In this document: in pieces, positions 61,779-64,000 of the stretch
How positions within the stretch are numbered: position 1 is the first letter of the stretch
Layout of the letters: each line of letters begins with the position of its first letter
Assembly: GCF_025717555.1 (NCBI RefSeq)
Contig: NZ_JAJIRP010000013.1
Location: 107,056-171,055 of the forward strand
Source: Paucibacter sp. B2R-40
GTDB taxonomy: Bacteria; Pseudomonadota; Gammaproteobacteria; Burkholderiales; Burkholderiaceae_C
Length of the DNA stretch: 64,000 bases
Reading direction: 5' to 3'
The notes under the pieces: generated by a model
Told to the model about the DNA's origin: nothing
Seen by the model: only the letters and a program-made list of their open reading frames with translations
Databases searched by the model: none
Translations under genes and position numbers: made by a program

Positions 61779-62408
61779 ATGAGTACCGAAGCCCCGAAAG
61801 TCAAGCGAACAGCCGGCCGCCCCCGCGCCTTTGATCGGCAGCTGGCCCTGGAGATCGCGCTGGATCTGTTCTGGCGGCGCGGTTTCGAGGGCACCTCGAC
61901 CACCGAGCTGACGGCGGCCATGGGCATCTCCCAGCCCAGCCTGTATGCGGCTTTTGGCTCTAAAGAGGGGCTGTACCGCGAAGCTGTGGACTTGTATGTG
62001 CTGCGCTTCGGCGCGCGCGTGCAACAGCTGCTGGATGGCCAGGCGGCGGCCAAAGAAACCTTGGCCGCGTTGCTGGCGCATTTCGCGCAGCAATACACCG
62101 ACCCCAGTCATGCGCCGGGCTGCTTGATTGCCGGTGGCGCTTTGCAAGGCGGGCCCGCCAACTCGGAGTTGCTGGCGCAGATGGTGACGTTGCGCCAGGC
62201 CGCGCAAGCCGGCATCCGCTTGCGCCTGGAGCGTGCGCTCAGCGAGGGCGAACTGCCCAAACGTACGGACACCGCTGGTCTGGCGGGCTACTTTGCCATG
62301 GTGATTCAAGGCATGGCGGTGCAAGCCCACGACGGCGCCACGGCGGCAACGCTGAAGCGGCAGGCCAAGCTGGCCATGGCAGCCTGGCCCGAGCTTTCGT
62401 CGGGCTGA
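61779..62408 (+). CDS. TetR/AcrR-family repressor
   Basis: 209 residues from ATG 61779. DNA-binding domain KRTAGRPRAFDRQLALEIALDLFWRRGFEGTSTTELTAAMGISQPSLYAAFGSKEGLYREAVDLY, then a ligand domain containing HAPGCLIAGGAL, typical of the group that controls divergent oxidoreductase genes (AcrR/YdeS-like). It likely represses itself and the dehydrogenase through the operators at 61704-61771, responding to an electrophile or quinone. Confidence 0.9.
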   Translation: MSTEAPKVKRTAGRPRAFDRQLALEIALDLFWRRGFEGTSTTELTAAMGISQPSLYAAFGSKEGLYREAVDLYVLRFGARVQQLLDGQAAAKETLAALLAHFAQQYTDPSHAPGCLIAGGALQGGPANSELLAQMVTLRQAAQAGIRLRLERALSEGELPKRTDTAGLAGYFAMVIQGMAVQAHDGATAATLKRQAKLAMAAWPELSSG

Positions 62409-62441
62409 GAGCCTCTGATCCTGGCTGCCCGGCGGCTGATT

Positions 62442-62522
62442 GTTCCGGCATTTGCAATGCTGTCTTGGGGCCGACGGTGATTCTCCAAACAAGCCCTTTC
62501 GCGCACAGTTCAGTCACTCGCT
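62442..62522 (+). promoter_or_regulatory. 81-bp shared promoter element, copy D (YHS gene)
   Basis: GTTCC at 62442, TTTG at 62451, TTG at 62465, GGTGATTCT ending at 62484, exactly 20 bases, then ACAGTTCAGTCACTCGCT at 62505-62522. Block order and distances equal those of copies A-C. It ends 112 bases before the YHS gene ATG. The rest of 62409-62634 has no gene. Confidence 0.75.
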
Positions 62523-62634
62523 CCTGACCGGAGCGATCTGAAGAAAGTGCAGTGACGGCGCTCTCCCGAGGGCTCTTGATCTGTGCGACCGACTGTTAGC
62601 CATGCTCATTGATTGAGCGCATTTGGAGTTCACC

Positions 62635-62910
62635 ATGAAAGCTGTTTTTGCCCGCCGCACCTTGCTGGCCGCCATGTTCTCGACGCTCGCCGCCTTGGCC
62701 GTCATGCCCAATCTCGCCCATGCTTACGACGAAAAGTCGACCAGCGCCTTGAACGTCGACGCCCACAACGTGGCAGTCAAGGGACATGACGTGGTGGCCT
62801 ACTTCACCGCCGGCAGCCCGACCGCCGGCAAGGCCGAGTTCACGGCCAAGCATGAGGGCGCCGTGTACCACTTCAGTAGCGCCGCCAACTGCGCGCAAGA
62901 CGCAGGCTGA
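62635..62910 (+). pseudogene. YHS-domain exported protein, truncated
   Basis: 91 residues remain. A good signal peptide (RRTLLAAMFSTLAALAVMPNLAHA) leads into the YHS-type start YDEKSTSALNVDAHNVAVKGHDVVAYFTAGSPTAGKAEF and KHEGAVYHFSSAAN. Related proteins run about 150 residues and continue with a D-x-F...P.YGGFCAYG-type metal-binding half. Here, after SSAAN, the sequence turns into CAQDAG and a stop. The 5' half with its promoter element D is intact and the 3' half is lost, so it is probably non-functional. Confidence 0.75.
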
Positions 62911-63095
62911 CTCAACGACAGCTTTCACAAGCTGCGAATTGGCGTCAGGGCACCGCTGGCGTCAGCGGGGAACGTGCCGGTGGGGGTCTGCTCCGTGCCC
63001 ATTGCAGTCTCCGGCGTGAGCTTCTTCAACCTCGATCCTCGGCAGTAAGCAGCCATTGCCCAGCGTCAGCTTTCAGGACGCCCGCCCGATGCCCA
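62911..63095 (+). other. junction segment after the truncated YHS gene
   Basis: If the TGA at 62908 is ignored, the same frame continues for 45 codons (LNDSFHKLRIGVRAPLASAG, ending SGVSFFNLDPRQ) to a TAA at 63046. This looks like the tail of another gene joined to the YHS fragment, but I do not recognise it. From 63049 to 63095 nothing is evident except the 3' end of the integrase pseudogene region. Confidence 0.3.
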
Positions 63096-63580
63096 TCAAT
63101 CAAAGTGCATCGAATCGATAGGGCTCTTTACCGCTCCACCACCAACCTTCAGAACGTGGGTGTAGATCATGGTCGTAGCCACGTCAGAGTGGCCGAGCAA
63201 CTCCTGGACCGTTCGGATGTCGTAGCCTGACTGGAGTAGGTGAGTCGCGAACGAGTGCCGCAGCGTGTGCGGCGACACCGGTTTGATCAAGCCTGTGGCC
63301 TTGGCCGCACGCTTGAAGGCGCGTTGAAAGGTCTGGTCATAGATGTGATGGCGTCGAATCGTCCCGCTGCGTGGGTCCACCGAATGATGATCCTGAAGGC
63401 GCGCGCCCAGAACACATAGACATCTTCGGTACTGCGGCTGTAATGCAAGGATCGAATTCGTTCGCGAAGTTGATCCAGCAAACGTGTAGATTTCAGCGCA
63501 GGCAAATTTGCCAGAGCATCTGCCGGCCTCGGCGCCCTTCGCCCGAGGTCCCCCATTGGTGCGATAGACGGATCACGCAT
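63096..63580 (-). pseudogene. intI: integron integrase (IntI-type tyrosine recombinase), internal deletion
   Basis: The N-terminal SAM-like domain ([20 protein letters not shown], then YVFWARAF) is readable from 63580 to about 63395. The C-terminal catalytic part ([62 protein letters not shown]) is readable from about 63392 to 63096 in another frame. Roughly 190 residues between, including the first catalytic Arg, are missing. The H-x-x-R, LGH and the nucleophile Tyr remain. RRHHI and KVGGGAV-type sequence are typical of IntI rather than XerC/D. It cannot be active as it stands. Confidence 0.85.
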
Positions 63581-63591
63581 GTGCGTCTCCA

Positions 63592-63945
63592 ATGCTCAAG
63601 GCTGCACTGATACTCGCGGGAATTTCATTCACGGTGTTCGCTGGTTGCAGCGACCTGTGCGGCAACGACTCTTCCTCAAGCATCGTCTCGCCTAGCGGCA
63701 AGCTCAAGGTCGTTGTTTTCAGTCGAGACTGCGGAGCAACAACCGGGTTCAATACTCAGCTATCGATCGTCCAAGCCAATGCGGAGCTTCCGAACGAGGG
63801 CGGAAACACCTTCATTGCAAATGGCACGGTGCCACTGAGGATTCAATGGCAGTCAGATTCCAGGCTTTCTATCTCTGGAGTTCAAGGTCAAAAGGTGCTT
63901 AAGCAAGAGGCGCTAGTTGGTGGAGTCGCGGTTACCTATGAGTAA
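63592..63945 (+). CDS. small lipoprotein, probable integron cassette gene
   Basis: 117 residues. Signal peptide with lipobox ([11 protein letters not shown], modified Cys at residue 18), then a short domain: [40 protein letters not shown] and [12 protein letters not shown]. Similar small lipoproteins with an S-P-x-G-K...RDCGATTGF pattern are known only as hypothetical or DUF proteins; no function is known. It reads away from the integrase pseudogene and its stop lies 5 bases before an attC-like core, as expected for a gene cassette. ATG 63592 is only 11 bases from the integrase start on the other strand. Confidence 0.65.
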   Translation: MLKAALILAGISFTVFAGCSDLCGNDSSSSIVSPSGKLKVVVFSRDCGATTGFNTQLSIVQANAELPNEGGNTFIANGTVPLRIQWQSDSRLSISGVQGQKVLKQEALVGGVAVTYE

Positions 63946-63950
63946 AGTGA

Positions 63951-64000
63951 AGCCTAACCAGTCTACAAGGACTTCCCACCATTTCAAGCTCCAATAGCAA
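63951..64000 (+). other. attC-like recombination site, cut by the window edge
   Basis: GCCTAAC (63960-63966 region, within AAGCCTAACC) matches the R'' core RYYYAAC of integron attC sites. CAAGGAC follows after about seven bases in the position of the L'' box. The matching 3' core GTTRRRY would lie beyond the window end. Its position just after the cassette-like gene's stop codon supports the call. Confidence 0.45.

Noticed and set aside
48982..62522. Reading the four shared elements as plain sigma-70 promoters
   Set aside because: The conserved TTG and GATTCT blocks are not 16-18 bases from any TATAAT-like sequence consistently across the four copies.
1..64000. CRISPR arrays, tRNA or rRNA genes
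   Set aside because: I found no regularly spaced direct repeats and no cloverleaf or rRNA-like sequence while reading the intergenic regions.

Overview
The window is high-GC, densely coded DNA. Its gene content and order suggest a beta-proteobacterium of the order Burkholderiales, probably near Roseateles, Paucibacter or Rubrivivax. The clues are hslVU beside a STAS protein and a cysteine-poor DksA, the corC-lnt-glyQS-gmhB-plsC run, a PEP-CTERM surface protein, and short CCCCC-CGAG-GGGG palindromic repeats. This placement is inferred from gene order and protein character, not from a marker-gene search.

Region 1 (1-10917) is nitrate assimilation: an ANTAR antiterminator (NasT), then nrtABD (ABC nitrate uptake), nirBD (nitrite reductase), nasA (nitrate reductase) and cobA (siroheme precursor methylase) as one tightly packed operon. 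The nasT-nrtA gap holds a consensus sigma-54 promoter, two ANTAR-type hexaloop hairpins and an overlapping intrinsic terminator. This predicts nitrogen-status control of initiation and nitrate/nitrite control of elongation.

Region 2 (10973-34740) is mostly core genome: coaX, a LuxR-type regulator divergent from a 1555-residue repeat-rich PEP-CTERM protein, a K+ channel, hslUV, a STAS-like protein, dksA, a CobW-type GTPase, corC, lnt, glyQS, gmhB, plsC, a YgjP-type peptidase, an MBL hydrolase and a LiuR-like MerR regulator. The gmhB product lacks its catalytic nucleophile and a metal-binding Asp.

Region 3 (34869-48103) is signalling and export: an orphan multi-PAS histidine kinase, and a four-gene MacB/FtsX-like exporter operon divergent from a sigma-54-dependent response regulator and its kinase. 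A consensus sigma-54 promoter and two TGTCC-N6-GGACA palindromes one helical phase apart link the regulator to the exporter. A PACE-type efflux gene follows.

Region 4 (48190-62910) is a redox and electrophile-stress neighbourhood: glutaredoxin, two flavin-type (PNPOx-like) proteins, an AhpD-like protein, GST, a PNPOx/ferredoxin-reductase/2Fe-2S fusion, GFA, DinB, GNAT, MATE, a quinone-type dehydrogenase with TetR, and a cut-off YHS protein. Four promoters (glutaredoxin, AhpD-like/LysR, GST, YHS) share an 81-bp element with strictly conserved spacing. One copy sits between the LysR gene and its divergent neighbour, so the window appears to expose a small LysR regulon.

Region 5 (62911-64000) is an integron remnant: a truncated YHS gene, an integron-integrase pseudogene missing its middle, then a small lipoprotein gene followed six bases later by an attC-like core at the window edge.
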